Origin: Cantharellus purpuraceus
Taxonomy: Eukaryota; Basidiomycota; Agaricomycetes; Cantharellales; Hydnaceae
Reading direction: 5' to 3'
Assembly: GCA_025174535.1 (NCBI GenBank)
Contig: JALBUN010000041.1
Coordinates: 1 to 64,000 of the forward strand
Length of the DNA: 64,000 nucleotides
In this document: in pieces, positions 23,401-31,816 of the stretch
How positions within the stretch are numbered: position 1 is the stretch's first letter
Layout: every line of letters begins with the position of its first letter
Translations under genes and position numbers: made by a program
Notes under the pieces: model-generated
Databases searched by the model: none
Told to the model about the DNA's origin: nothing
What the model saw: only the letters and a program-made list of their open reading frames with translations

Positions 23401-25258
23401 AACCCGCTAACGCATCCAAAGTGGATAACCAACGAGATCCAGTGAGTGCCTGCAAAATGGAATCTTGTCTTGGCAAGGGAAATTCATCCGGGACAGCAAT
23501 CTCATTGAGTTTCCTATAGTCTATACACATTCTTGGTTTCCCATTACGATAGGCTATAAGTGCTGGAAAACCCCAAGGACTTTTGGATGGTTCAATGACT
23601 CCAAGACTGAGCCAAGCATCCATTTGCTTGTCAATGACTTCCCTTTTGGCAGGTGAGGCATTATAAGGAGGTAGTGAAATTTCTTTGGCCTCAGGCCTGA
23701 GATTGATTTCAACTTTTGCATCATAATTGCCAAGTCTGCCATCAAGACCAAATGCGTCTTTATGTGCCAGAACTGTATCTTGAAGAGCCTTCCTATTGGC
23801 ATCATTGAGCTCTGGTGAGAAGTCAATTTCATCCAACAGTTGGTTTTCAGGAACATCCTCAGGGGGAATTTCCTGAGCCTTAGGTCCTCCTTGTACCACC
23901 TCTCCATCTGATTCAAGAGAGGCAACAGTAGGTACCGCACCAGTCTCAAAGTTCTGTTGAGCAAGAGCTTTTATGAGTCTGGCGTGAGAGAGACAAGTCT
24001 CTAATTGAGTCTGGTTCAAATTAGAAGTCCGATCCAGCCAATTGGAAGGATTTCTAGCATGACCCAGAAGTTGTCCTTGATGTATAGTAACTGGTTGTGA
24101 TGAAAAATTGCTAACATGTAGGCACGGGTTATTCAGAGATACAATTGCATCTGAGATGCCATAGAAATCTTCAGGCCCATGATTGGAGTGAAGCACTTTT
24201 TCCACATAAACTTCATTACTATTCCCAGGGAAATAGATAGAAGCAGGAATTAGAGAAGCAGTTTCAGGAGGAATTGTGACGGGATGTAAGGCCCTAACAC
24301 TTGAATCCGAAATGCGTGCTCTAATCCGTTTCCGAGATTTCTTAATACGTCTATGAGCCTTGAACTTTGCAGTTAGAGATGCAAGGTCAGGAAGGGCTCT
24401 TATTTTAAAGGTGTGACCATTCTCATCCAATAAGGGTGAGCTCACTGAGTTCTCAATCTTGGCTTTCCGTCCAGTATTACCAAACATAAGATAGCTATCT
24501 GAGCCTTCTCTTATAAGTGAGATAGAGTACTGATCAGCAAAATCATTCCCAAGAATGACAGGGGTAGTCATGCCTTTGACCACATAAGCTTCAACTTCAA
24601 TCTGAACTGGTCCAGAGTCAGAGTCAAAGTAAATGGGCACCGTAACGTATCCAGAAATTTTGGATGTGCCAGTAACTTGTATCAAGTTAATTTTCTGACC
24701 TGTTTTGATCTTAGGAGGATTCTCCATAGAGCAAAGAGCTTTCTGAGAGATAAGGGTTATGTCTGAACCAGAATCAGCTACAAGGGTAGTTTGATTCTTT
24801 CCATATTCTCCCAGCCAAACATTAGTAGTGGTTGCAGAAGATCCAAGGAAGGCACAGCCTGCTGGTCTGGACATGAAACGCTTGAGTTTAATCAAGGAGT
24901 TAGGAGCCCAACTAGTAAGCTTAGAATTCCTTAGGAAAGCAGCTACATGTTTGGAATCTTTCATTAACCTTCTCCTCTCTTGACGAGATTTAGGAGTGAA
25001 CGTCTCAGAAAAAGATTTTTCCAGAGACAAAGGCTCAGAAGATTCTTCTCTATTAGGTATGGATCCCCCCAGTCGGGACATACTTTCCAGCAAGCTCATG
25101 GCTGGTTTGGCAAGTTGACAATGTGCTTCTGTATCCTGAGCAGAGTCCTGTTGATCCAAAGAAGGTTCTTCAGGAATATTCTCAGTTGCAACATTATTAA
25201 CATGAGCATTGTCTGAATTTGAATCTACTTCTGATTCATGAAGTGATTCAAGGTACAT
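20405..25258 (-). CDS. G2 Pol polyprotein (protease, RT, RNase H, integrase, chromodomain-like end), 1617+ residues
   Basis: Domains in order: retropepsin-like protease with TTLVADSGSDITLIS (about residue 155; DSG in place of DTG); reverse transcriptase with RMCIDYRKLNEI, the catalytic FALVYIDDIVIYSK; RNase H with YRVYSDACDVG and ALALRDGLIKF; an integrase zinc finger (HAGYHKTY...CDICQKAK); the integrase core with TMDFITELPES, ISNRDSRWTS and DGQTEILNQTLE. A C-terminal chromodomain-like part ends it (EFEVESIIG, FLGYDASYDEWLP). The second integrase catalytic position is Asn where the family has Asp (S-D-R-D); its 35-residue spacing to the Glu is correct. The frame continues upstream of the listed Met through 15 open codons to the gag TAA, so translation may start by readthrough rather than at 25258. 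Confidence 0.92.
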   Translation of the reverse strand: MYLESLHESEVDSNSDNAHVNNVATENIPEEPSLDQQDSAQDTEAHCQLAKPAMSLLESMSRLGGSIPNREESSEPLSLEKSFSETFTPKSRQERRRLMKDSKHVAAFLRNSKLTSWAPNSLIKLKRFMSRPAGCAFLGSSATTTNVWLGEYGKNQTTLVADSGSDITLISQKALCSMENPPKIKTGQKINLIQVTGTSKISGYVTVPIYFDSDSGPVQIEVEAYVVKGMTTPVILGNDFADQYSISLIREGSDSYLMFGNTGRKAKIENSVSSPLLDENGHTFKIRALPDLASLTAKFKAHRRIKKSRKRIRARISDSSVRALHPVTIPPETASLIPASIYFPGNSNEVYVEKVLHSNHGPEDFYGISDAIVSLNNPCLHVSNFSSQPVTIHQGQLLGHARNPSNWLDRTSNLNQTQLETCLSHARLIKALAQQNFETGAVPTVASLESDGEVVQGGPKAQEIPPEDVPENQLLDEIDFSPELNDANRKALQDTVLAHKDAFGLDGRLGNYDAKVEINLRPEAKEISLPPYNASPAKREVIDKQMDAWLSLGVIEPSKSPWGFPALIAYRNGKPRMCIDYRKLNEIAVPDEFPLPRQDSILQALTGSRWLSTLDALAGFTQLQMSDSAKEKTAFRTHRGLYQFKRMPFGYRNGPAVFQRVMQGVLAPFLWVFALVYIDDIVIYSKTFKEHLVHLDKVFRAIEKSGITLSPAKCHLAYQSLLLLGQKVSRLGLSTHKEKIDAILELAEPKNVHDLQIFLRMVVYFSSYIPFYAWIVAPLFELLKKNSTWEWGIIQQEAFDLAKNALVSAPVRAYAIPGLGYRVYSDACDVGIATILQQIQPLKIRDLKGTKGYEKLKSAYDKGLPVPQMVIPVSKEETLPKPGTWDKDFENTTVSVERVIAYWSRTLKPAERNYSPTEREALALRDGLIKFQPYIEGEKVVAITDHAALIWSRTYQNVNRRLLTWGTVFAAYPELKIVHRAGRVHSNVDPISRLRRNVPYQDGPSSDDTIPTILDSEQDPLVDFYSDISPQFEARTLMLMVAYEEENQRIPQKVYSSSIQANTSLEEDFTIPYVTAKSYNLVSSLAQEEIQKIVDAYAKDPYFKRVRSELRQESNWISPKHPLFFENEDGLLYFEDWNGNYRLCVPKDEQAKLLSEIHDEITEGAHAGYHKTYNKLASTFYWPRMSRDVKKFVVSCDICQKAKPRRHAPIGLLQPIPIPENPFEVVTMDFITELPESNGYDSILVIVDKLTKYGIFIPTQSTINEEGTARLFFEHVLSKYGIPKQIISNRDSRWTSTFWKELCKQLNMKRALTTAYHPQADGQTEILNQTLETALRSYVSPARDDWAALTTPFAFSYNNTPHLATGLAPALLLYGYHPRTPSSYLHPAPDGVARPRSSNPAEFAAKLPDRARTAPLAPEVESTKAADFLEEFKAYRSRARQSLQFAQVAQQRSYNAGHLAMEFEAGDLVLLNPHSLDLLRSEPGRGKKLNMKYDGPFEILQKLGPATYRLRLPASYGIHPVLNIAHLEPYSSSHPRFGKRPTRSLDRASFSELPEFEVESIIGERWCKARNGRRVQELLTRFLGYDASYDEWLPRRYLRNAPDLLHTWDRRDRSKSH

Positions 25259-25303
25259 ATCCTCATAGGCAAGGTCTGCATTAGCTTCTTCATTAGAAAC
25301 CGT

Positions 25304-27847
25304 TTAACGTGTATGGGCAGAGCGAGATGCTGAACTGGCATGTTTGCACTCATTATCCCAATGCTTGTTACTGCCACAATGCCTGCAGGGTCTAGCTCCT
25401 TTGGATTCAGGTGTGGAATTTTTAGACACATTAGAATCATCCCGAGGGAATTTTGGAGGATTCAATTTGGATGACCATCCAACCAGATGAGCTCTAGCAT
25501 CTCTAAAAGATCTGTTCGAGTCAAACCTAGGTTTGGGTTGATGCAAAGAATTTTCCAAATTTCTAATACGTCTTTCCAGGTTGTCTCCTGAAGAGAAAGG
25601 AGCATGCGACAATGATTCCTCGTGATACTTGATAGCAGTTTGGAATTCCACTGCAGATGAACACCTGTGAGCATCAATGACTGTATGCCAGTAAGGTGGT
25701 GCACCATTCATGATTTCCAATATAAGCTCTGAGTCTGACAGCTTGCTGACCAGTCTCAATAGCTCTGACTTTCTAACGTAATACTCACTAGGAGTCTCAT
25801 TAGTAAAGCCAGGCTCTCTGAAAGTAGCACGAGTTGCTCTAGCTTTCTGCCTATCCAACCAGGCTCTGTTCATATAGTATGAACCAATGACTTCTCTGAT
25901 GGACTTCCAGTCCTCAGTTGCTTCTTGGCAGTAGGATAATGGTAAAGAGAAAAACCACCGCTCTGCTCCTTTACGCAACCGCAAAGGGATTATTTGTCCC
26001 AATTGCTTGAAGACCGTAGGAGATCGCTGAGCCAAATGATTTACTTTCAATATCCATTGAGCCAGATTGTCAGGGTTTCCATCCCATTCAGGGACTAAGT
26101 CCTGACGCAACTTGTTATCAAAGTAAGCTTCTAGCTTGCTCTGAGTTACTGGAGCGTCTAATCTGAGATTAGGGTTTCTCTGATCAAGATCCCCCCAGTC
26201 TGGACTATGACTGTAACCTCCACCATCACCTCCATCAGGAGGACCTGAGCCTCCATGCCTTCCAGGAGGAGGAGGATTACTCCTCACACTTCTATGTGGC
26301 AATGATGGTCTAGGTAAAAATGGATTAGGTGTATGAGGGGGACCAAGAGATCCGTCATCATCAGGAGGTTCACCTCCTCCAGAAGCTCCATAAGGTCTGT
26401 GAGGAACCGTAATGGATTCTGGAATGCCCAAAGTACCCCTGCTCCGAACTTGAGGAGGAGTATAGAACATTTCTTCCAAACCTGCAGATCCAGTAAGTTT
26501 ACTAGGATCCTGATGGTAAGGAGAATTGAAAAGAGTAGAGGGTCTGGGACCACGATTGTAAACCACAGACTGTCTCTGTCTAATCCGTTCATGATCAACT
26601 GGAAAGTTTTCTCCTTGATCCGTTCTGGAAATCAAAGGAGCTTCCTTAGCAGTATAGGCAACAGTGGACTGCTGAATGTTTCTGACAGGCATAGATGCAT
26701 GAGGAGGAACTTCATGTCCAAGGACAGGGTTCACTGGTGCATTAATGACCTTGGCTTCATAGAAACTAGTATCTGCAGCAACCTTTCTCTGCAAAGCAGC
26801 TTGGGCAGCAGCAAAACGAATTTTGAAGCCGTTAATGTCAGAAGACATTTCCGCAATATCTGGGAGTGCAGGAGACAAAAAGTCATCCTTGACTGGTTTC
26901 CATATACCATTAGACTTGGATACCGCATCCCAATAAAATGCCAAAAAGTTTTCTACATCTTCACGTAGCGTAACACAAAGCACTTCCATGTCCTTAGAAC
27001 TCCAAAGGGAGTCACTAGGCCATTCTGAAGGCAATGAAGGGACAGTAGGAGTAGGAAGTTTCATCTGCTGCAATACGCTTTCTCTTTCACTTGCAAGGTG
27101 ATTGAGTGCATCTAACAGTTGCTTATACTTCCATGGATCAAGATAATACCCCGTACTACCATGTTGACTAACCCGTCCAGGATGTCCGAGTAGTACTACA
27201 TTGAGTAAGGCTAACTCTTTCTTGAAGAGTCCAATAGCAAGGCGATTCAGAGCTCTAGTACCTGGTGCTTCCGCACGATTAAAGCTCATCTCTGCAATGC
27301 TAAGGAGTGCATCTCTTCTGGAAGAGAGTAGGGGATCAAGTCTGACCTCTCTCCGTACTCTTGCTGCACTGAAGCTTTTCAAAGGCTTACCAGGCACTAC
27401 AAAGACATTTTGTAATGGTCCTGTGATAAGGGGTCCATCAAAAGTCCAATTGGTAAGTGCATGGTCAGTCTGATCAACTTCCACAGCAAAAGAGGCATCT
27501 GCAGCACTAATCTCTTCATCCGTAGTAAATGTCTGGTCAAGATCATTCACAGGAGTGAGTGGGGATCTAGTGTGCAAGAAACCAGGAGTAATAGGGGCAA
27601 TTGGTCGCTCTGGTTGAGCAGCCAAAGGAGTAGACGGGTCGTCCTCAAGTTGTTGTTGTTGTCGAATTGTTGAGGTAGACATGTTGCTCAGCTTGAATGA
27701 GGTCAACTTGTCACGAGGTCGATACGATTCGAAACGAGTTTGAATACGAGTTGGTGTTGGATAAGGGTTTAGATAAAGAGGAGAGTTAGGATTAGAGGAG
27801 GAGGGCAGACGAGTGTGACTATAGAACTTGTCCTCTGGAAATTCCAA
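25304..27847 (-). CDS. G2 Gag, 847 residues, ending in one TAA in frame with pol
   Basis: A long Gag has a Pro/Ser/Thr-rich N-terminal part, helical middle and a Gly/Pro-rich linker (PHRSVRSNPPPPGRHGGSG). The retrotransposon Gag core follows (YFDNKLRQDLVPEWDGNPDN, AQWILKVNHLA, RKGAERWFFSL). A single zinc knuckle CRHCGSNKHWDNEC (C-x2-C-x4-H-x4-C) lies near the C-terminus. It assembles particles and binds the RNA. The ATG at 27847 lies about 130 bp inside the LTR. The stop at 25304-25306 is TAA, and the next 15 codons plus pol are in the same frame, so the two are separated only by this stop. Confidence 0.9.
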   Translation of the reverse strand: MEFPEDKFYSHTRLPSSSNPNSPLYLNPYPTPTRIQTRFESYRPRDKLTSFKLSNMSTSTIRQQQQLEDDPSTPLAAQPERPIAPITPGFLHTRSPLTPVNDLDQTFTTDEEISAADASFAVEVDQTDHALTNWTFDGPLITGPLQNVFVVPGKPLKSFSAARVRREVRLDPLLSSRRDALLSIAEMSFNRAEAPGTRALNRLAIGLFKKELALLNVVLLGHPGRVSQHGSTGYYLDPWKYKQLLDALNHLASERESVLQQMKLPTPTVPSLPSEWPSDSLWSSKDMEVLCVTLREDVENFLAFYWDAVSKSNGIWKPVKDDFLSPALPDIAEMSSDINGFKIRFAAAQAALQRKVAADTSFYEAKVINAPVNPVLGHEVPPHASMPVRNIQQSTVAYTAKEAPLISRTDQGENFPVDHERIRQRQSVVYNRGPRPSTLFNSPYHQDPSKLTGSAGLEEMFYTPPQVRSRGTLGIPESITVPHRPYGASGGGEPPDDDGSLGPPHTPNPFLPRPSLPHRSVRSNPPPPGRHGGSGPPDGGDGGGYSHSPDWGDLDQRNPNLRLDAPVTQSKLEAYFDNKLRQDLVPEWDGNPDNLAQWILKVNHLAQRSPTVFKQLGQIIPLRLRKGAERWFFSLPLSYCQEATEDWKSIREVIGSYYMNRAWLDRQKARATRATFREPGFTNETPSEYYVRKSELLRLVSKLSDSELILEIMNGAPPYWHTVIDAHRCSSAVEFQTAIKYHEESLSHAPFSSGDNLERRIRNLENSLHQPKPRFDSNRSFRDARAHLVGWSSKLNPPKFPRDDSNVSKNSTPESKGARPCRHCGSNKHWDNECKHASSASRSAHTR

Positions 27848-27966
27848 ATCGGTTTGTTCCAGATTACGAGAAACTATATTGAGTAAAGACTTATTGATAG
27901 AGGATTGGGTTATATCTGCAATGGTGCTTAGAATCTACACTCTAGACACTGCTTAAGCAATTCCCA

Positions 27967-27979
27967 GAGTGTCCACCAA
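27967..27979 (-). promoter_or_regulatory. Candidate primer binding site of G2
   Basis: Read on the minus strand, TTGGTGGACACTC begins directly after the 5' LTR end. TGG at the start pairs with the CCA end of a tRNA. The tRNA cannot be named from memory. Confidence 0.55.
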
Positions 27980-29459
27980 TGTTTTGGAACCCGCAAAATT
28001 ATGGTGTTAGGGCAAACTCTAAATCACCACAATTCCGTGAATGAACAGCTGAGAAGAATATCAAATCCTACTGCAGCACAACTCCAGAAACAATTTAACG
28101 TTTGTACTTTGGTTACAATCCGTTGTAATGGTCAATGCAGACGATACGCAGGAAGGTAATACGTTTCTTAGCAGTAGGGAATGAATAAGACTTCCAGAGT
28201 CTAGAGTTCACGGATGCTTAGGGGTCCAGATATTCCAAAAAGAGGGGAATGCACTTAGAGGCTAGAGGAAGTAGGTGGATGAATCCGACCATCCAACCAG
28301 TGACACTCTGAAGCGGGTAACAGCGATGTGTGAAGTAGTCTAGCAACTGCTTCACACAAGTTCAAGATCCTAATGCTCTGCAAAGGCAGTACACACTAGT
28401 AACTTAAACAAGAGCACTAATGGCAGGACTATCGACAGACAATCTCACCCTGTAGATTCGTAGTCACACGAGGTAGATACTACACTCACGCCCAAAGCAG
28501 GACAATCACTACTTCGAGTGCAATCAAATACAGTTACACAACTGTAAGCGACCCTTGAACTGGACAATCAACAGTTACTGAGATATAGAGGATGACACTG
28601 TATGTCACTCTAGTCACACTGATGTGCAAATGATGGGGTAGAAAATGGTTATTTATTTCAGAGGCAGAATGGGCTCCTTTTATATTGTATTTACAGGAGC
28701 TGACTAATACTACTGGAAACTTCTACCTATTAATAGATGGAAACTACTGGAAGCTAGTGGAATATGTGAGAAGGGGGTGGAAGTTTCCTAGCCAATGAGC
28801 TGCTTGGATTTGCTCTGACTCATGGCATGAGTCATGGATGGAGTCATAGTGTGACTCAGAGCAGGAGTCATAGTATGAGTAATCACAGGAGTCATGGTAT
28901 GAGTCATGGAAGGAGTCATAGCATGAGTCATGGAAGGAGTCATAGCATGAGTCATGGCAGGAGTCATTGCATGAGTCACCATTACTCAAATAACTCGGTC
29001 AATACTTCGTTTCCCAGGCTGATTAGCACAGCTATGGGTAGGCATGGCTTCTATTGAACTCTCCACTGAAAATGGAGTCAGGAGGTGCAGTGGTTGTGAA
29101 GATATTGAGCATTTACTGGCAGTGGTGACCAGATTGAGTCGGAGATTGAAATGAGTCATGTGATTGAAAATGAGTCAGTTGTCCGGGTGACTCCGGCTGA
29201 CTTTGAGGCTGCTGACACCTGCGAAGGTTTGTGGGTCCATGTGGGTCCCAAAACTTCGCCCAGCAGAACAATAAGTTTGTAGACTCATTTCTGCATGGAA
29301 AATTCCCAAAAAAAATATGAAAAAATAGAGAATATTTGAATGGCCCTGAATCAAGAGAAAGCAGCAGATATATGCTGATATTTTAAGGCCATCAAGCGGA
29401 ATTGTACAGTTTTGGGACTTTAAACAAGATCTTTTTAAGGGAAAACCAGTTCCCATACA
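27980..29459 (-). repeat. G2 LTR 2 (5' LTR), 1480 bp
   Basis: Same ends as LTR 1. It carries the TATA box at about 28676-28686 and the TGASTCA array at 28816-28978, with one more 24-bp unit pair than LTRs 1 and 3. It is followed on the right directly by gypsy G1 pol sequence (29460). Confidence 0.9.
28816..28978 (-). promoter_or_regulatory. TGASTCA array in G2 LTR 2 promoter
   Basis: The same 12-bp-period array as in LTR 1, expanded by 24 bp, with seven exact TGASTCA heptamers upstream of the LTR TATA box. Two further sites lie outside the array at about 29150-29177. Confidence 0.6.
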
Positions 29460-31659
29460 ACTATCAACAAGACAACTGGGCTGATCTACTTCCGATCACA
29501 GAGTTTGCCTACAACAATGCTCTGAACGCAACTACCGGCGTCTCTCCGTTCTTTGCTAATAAAGGCTACCATCTGAACATCTCCATTCACCCCAAGAAAG
29601 AACTTGCCTCCACCAAAGCCCACCAATTCGTAACCGACCTCAATCAACTACACCAACATCTCTGAGAAACCATCTCCAATGCCCAGAAACAATACCAAGT
29701 CTCTGCGGACCAATGCCGCATTCCGGCTCCGGACCTGCAACTCAGAGACAAAGTATTTGTTAAGGCTGAACACTTCCAGACCACCCGTCCATCGAAGAAA
29801 CTCTCCAAGAAATACTTAGGTCCTTATGAGGTCATTGCTTGCACAGGCAGCAGGTCCTTCACCCTCCACCTCCCTGACCACTTCCAAGCAGTTCATCTGG
29901 TCTTCCATATATCAATGCTCAAACCTGCTACTACAAACGAGATCTCCGGTCACACACAACCTGTATGGGAACTGGTTTTCCCTTAAAAAAGATCTTGTTT
30001 AAAGTCCCAAAACTGTACAATTTCGCTTCATGGCCTTAAAATATCAGCATATATCTGCTGCTTTCTCTTGATTCAGGGCCATTCAAATATTCTCTATTTT
30101 TTCATATTTTTTTGGGAATTTTCCATGCAGAAATGAGTCTACAAACTTATTGTTCTGCTGGGCGAAGTTTTGGGACCCACATGGACCCACAAACCTTCGC
30201 AGATGTCAGCAGCCTCAAAGTCAGCCGGAGTCACCCGGACAACTGACTCATTGTCGATCACATGACTCATTTCAATCTCCGACTCAATCTGGTCATCACT
30301 GCCAGTAAATGCTCAATATCTTCGCAACCACTGCTCCTCCTGACTCCATTTTCAGTGGAGAGTTCAATAGAAGCCATTCCTACCCATAGCTGTGCTAATC
30401 AGCCTGGGAAACGAAGTATTGACCGAGTTATTTGAGTAATGGTGACTCATGCAATGACTCCTGCCATGACTCATGCTATGACTCCTTCCATGACTCATAC
30501 CATGACTCCTGTGATTACTCATACTATGACTCCTGCTCTGAGTCACACTATGACTCCATCCATGACTCATGCCATGAGTCAGAGCAAATCCAAGCAGCTC
30601 ATTGGCTAGGAAACTTCCACCCCCTTCTCACATATTCCACTAGCTTCCAGTAGTTTCCATCTATTAATAGGTAGAAGTTTCCAGTAGTATTAGTCAGCTC
30701 CTGTAAATACAATATAAAAGGAGCCCACTCTGCCTCTGAATAAATAACCATTTCTACCCATCATCTGCACATCAGTGTGACTAGAGTGACATACAGTGTC
30801 ATCCTCTATATCTCAGTAACTGTTGATTGTCCAGTTCAAGGGTCGCTTACAGTTGTGTAACTGTATTTGATTGCACTCGAAGTAGTGATTGTCCTGCTTT
30901 GGGCGTGAGTGTAGTATCTACCTCGTGTGACTACGAATCTACAGGGTGAGATTGTCTGTCGATAGTCCTGCCATTAGTGCTCTTTGTTTAAGTTACTAGT
31001 GTGTACTGCCTTTGCAGAGCATTAGGATCTTGAACTTGTGTGAAGCAGTTGCTAGACTACTTCACACATCACTGTTACCCGCTTCAGAGTGCCACTGGTT
31101 GGACGGTCGGATTCATCCACCTACTTCCTCTAGCCTCTAAGTGCATTCCTCTTTTTGGAATATCTGGACCCCTAAGCATCCGTGAACTCTAGACTCTGGA
31201 AGTCTTATTCATTCCCTACTGCTAAGAAACGTATTACCTTCCTGCGTATCGTCTGCATTGACCATTACAACGGATTGTAACCAAAGTACAAACGTTAAAT
31301 TGTTTCTGGAGTTGTGCTGCAGTAGGATTTGATATTCTTCTCAGCTGTTCATTCACGGAATTGTGGTGGTTTAGAGTTTGCCCTAACACCATAATTTTGC
31401 GGGTTCCAAAACACAACCTCCACCTCCCCTGATCATCATTGAAGGAGATAATGAATATGAGATATCTGAGATCCTGGACTCAGGGATCGATCGTTGTTAC
31501 AAGTGCAAGCTCCAGTACCTAGTCAAATGGACTGGATATGAAGGCACTGACAAAGAGTCCTCATGGATCTCTGCGTCCAAACTTGATCACACATCTGAAT
31601 CTGTCTCTGACTTTCACTCCACTTATCCAGACAAACCTGGCCCTCTTATGAATCTTTAA
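29460..31659 (+). pseudogene. Gypsy G1 pol 3' part, copy B: integrase end plus chromodomain, split by a solo LTR
   Basis: The frame 29460-29961 encodes NYQQDNWADLLPITEFAYNN, FFANKGYHLNISIHP, one TGA at 29663-29665, then KLSKKYLGPYEVIA and HLVFHISMLKPAT. It resumes after the LTR at 31414 with a proline run and the chromodomain (YEISEILDSGIDRCYKC, YLVKWTGYEGT, SSWISASKLDH, SDFHSTYPDKPGPL) to TAA 31657-31659. With the LTR and one copy of the 5-bp duplication removed, the frame joins without loss. The 5' part of pol is missing at the G2 junction. It is the paralog of 6167-7085. Confidence 0.85.
29962..31413 (+). mobile_element. Solo G2 LTR (LTR 3) inside gypsy G1 pol
   Basis: A 1452-bp LTR in the orientation opposite to G2, starting TGTATGGGAACTGG and ending TTCCAAAACA. 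A 5-bp target duplication CAACC flanks it (29957-29961 and 31414-31418). It has the TATA box at about 30711 and the TGASTCA array at 30443-30581. It marks a past full insertion that recombined down to one LTR. Confidence 0.92.
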
Positions 31660-31816
31660 GTTCCATTACTAATGCTAATTCTATTATTTTGCATCATCAT
31701 TTTATTACAAGTCACAAAGGAATTACAAGTCTGCCCAAAACTCCAAAGGAATCTCACTCTGCCTCATTTTTCTCTGCTCTGAAATATTAAAATCATTTTC
31801 ATTTTCATTTTTTAAG

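Larger units (their letters stand above)
17727..29459 (-). mobile_element. Full-length Ty3/gypsy element 'G2' (11.7 kb)
   Basis: Two LTRs of about 1.45 and 1.48 kb bound the element, which reads on the minus strand: 5' LTR 27980-29459, a primer-binding-like TGGTGGACACTC right inside it, gag (25304-27847), pol (20405-25258), a third ORF (19212-20228), a polypurine tract GAAGGGGGGATGAA at 19181-19194, and the 3' LTR 17727-19180. Domain order protease, RT, RNase H, integrase, chromodomain makes it Ty3/gypsy with a chromodomain (chromovirus type). The length is well above the usual 5-8 kb because of the long LTRs, long gag and extra ORF. The flanks do not form a target duplication (CACGT left, ACTAT right). 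Confidence 0.9.
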
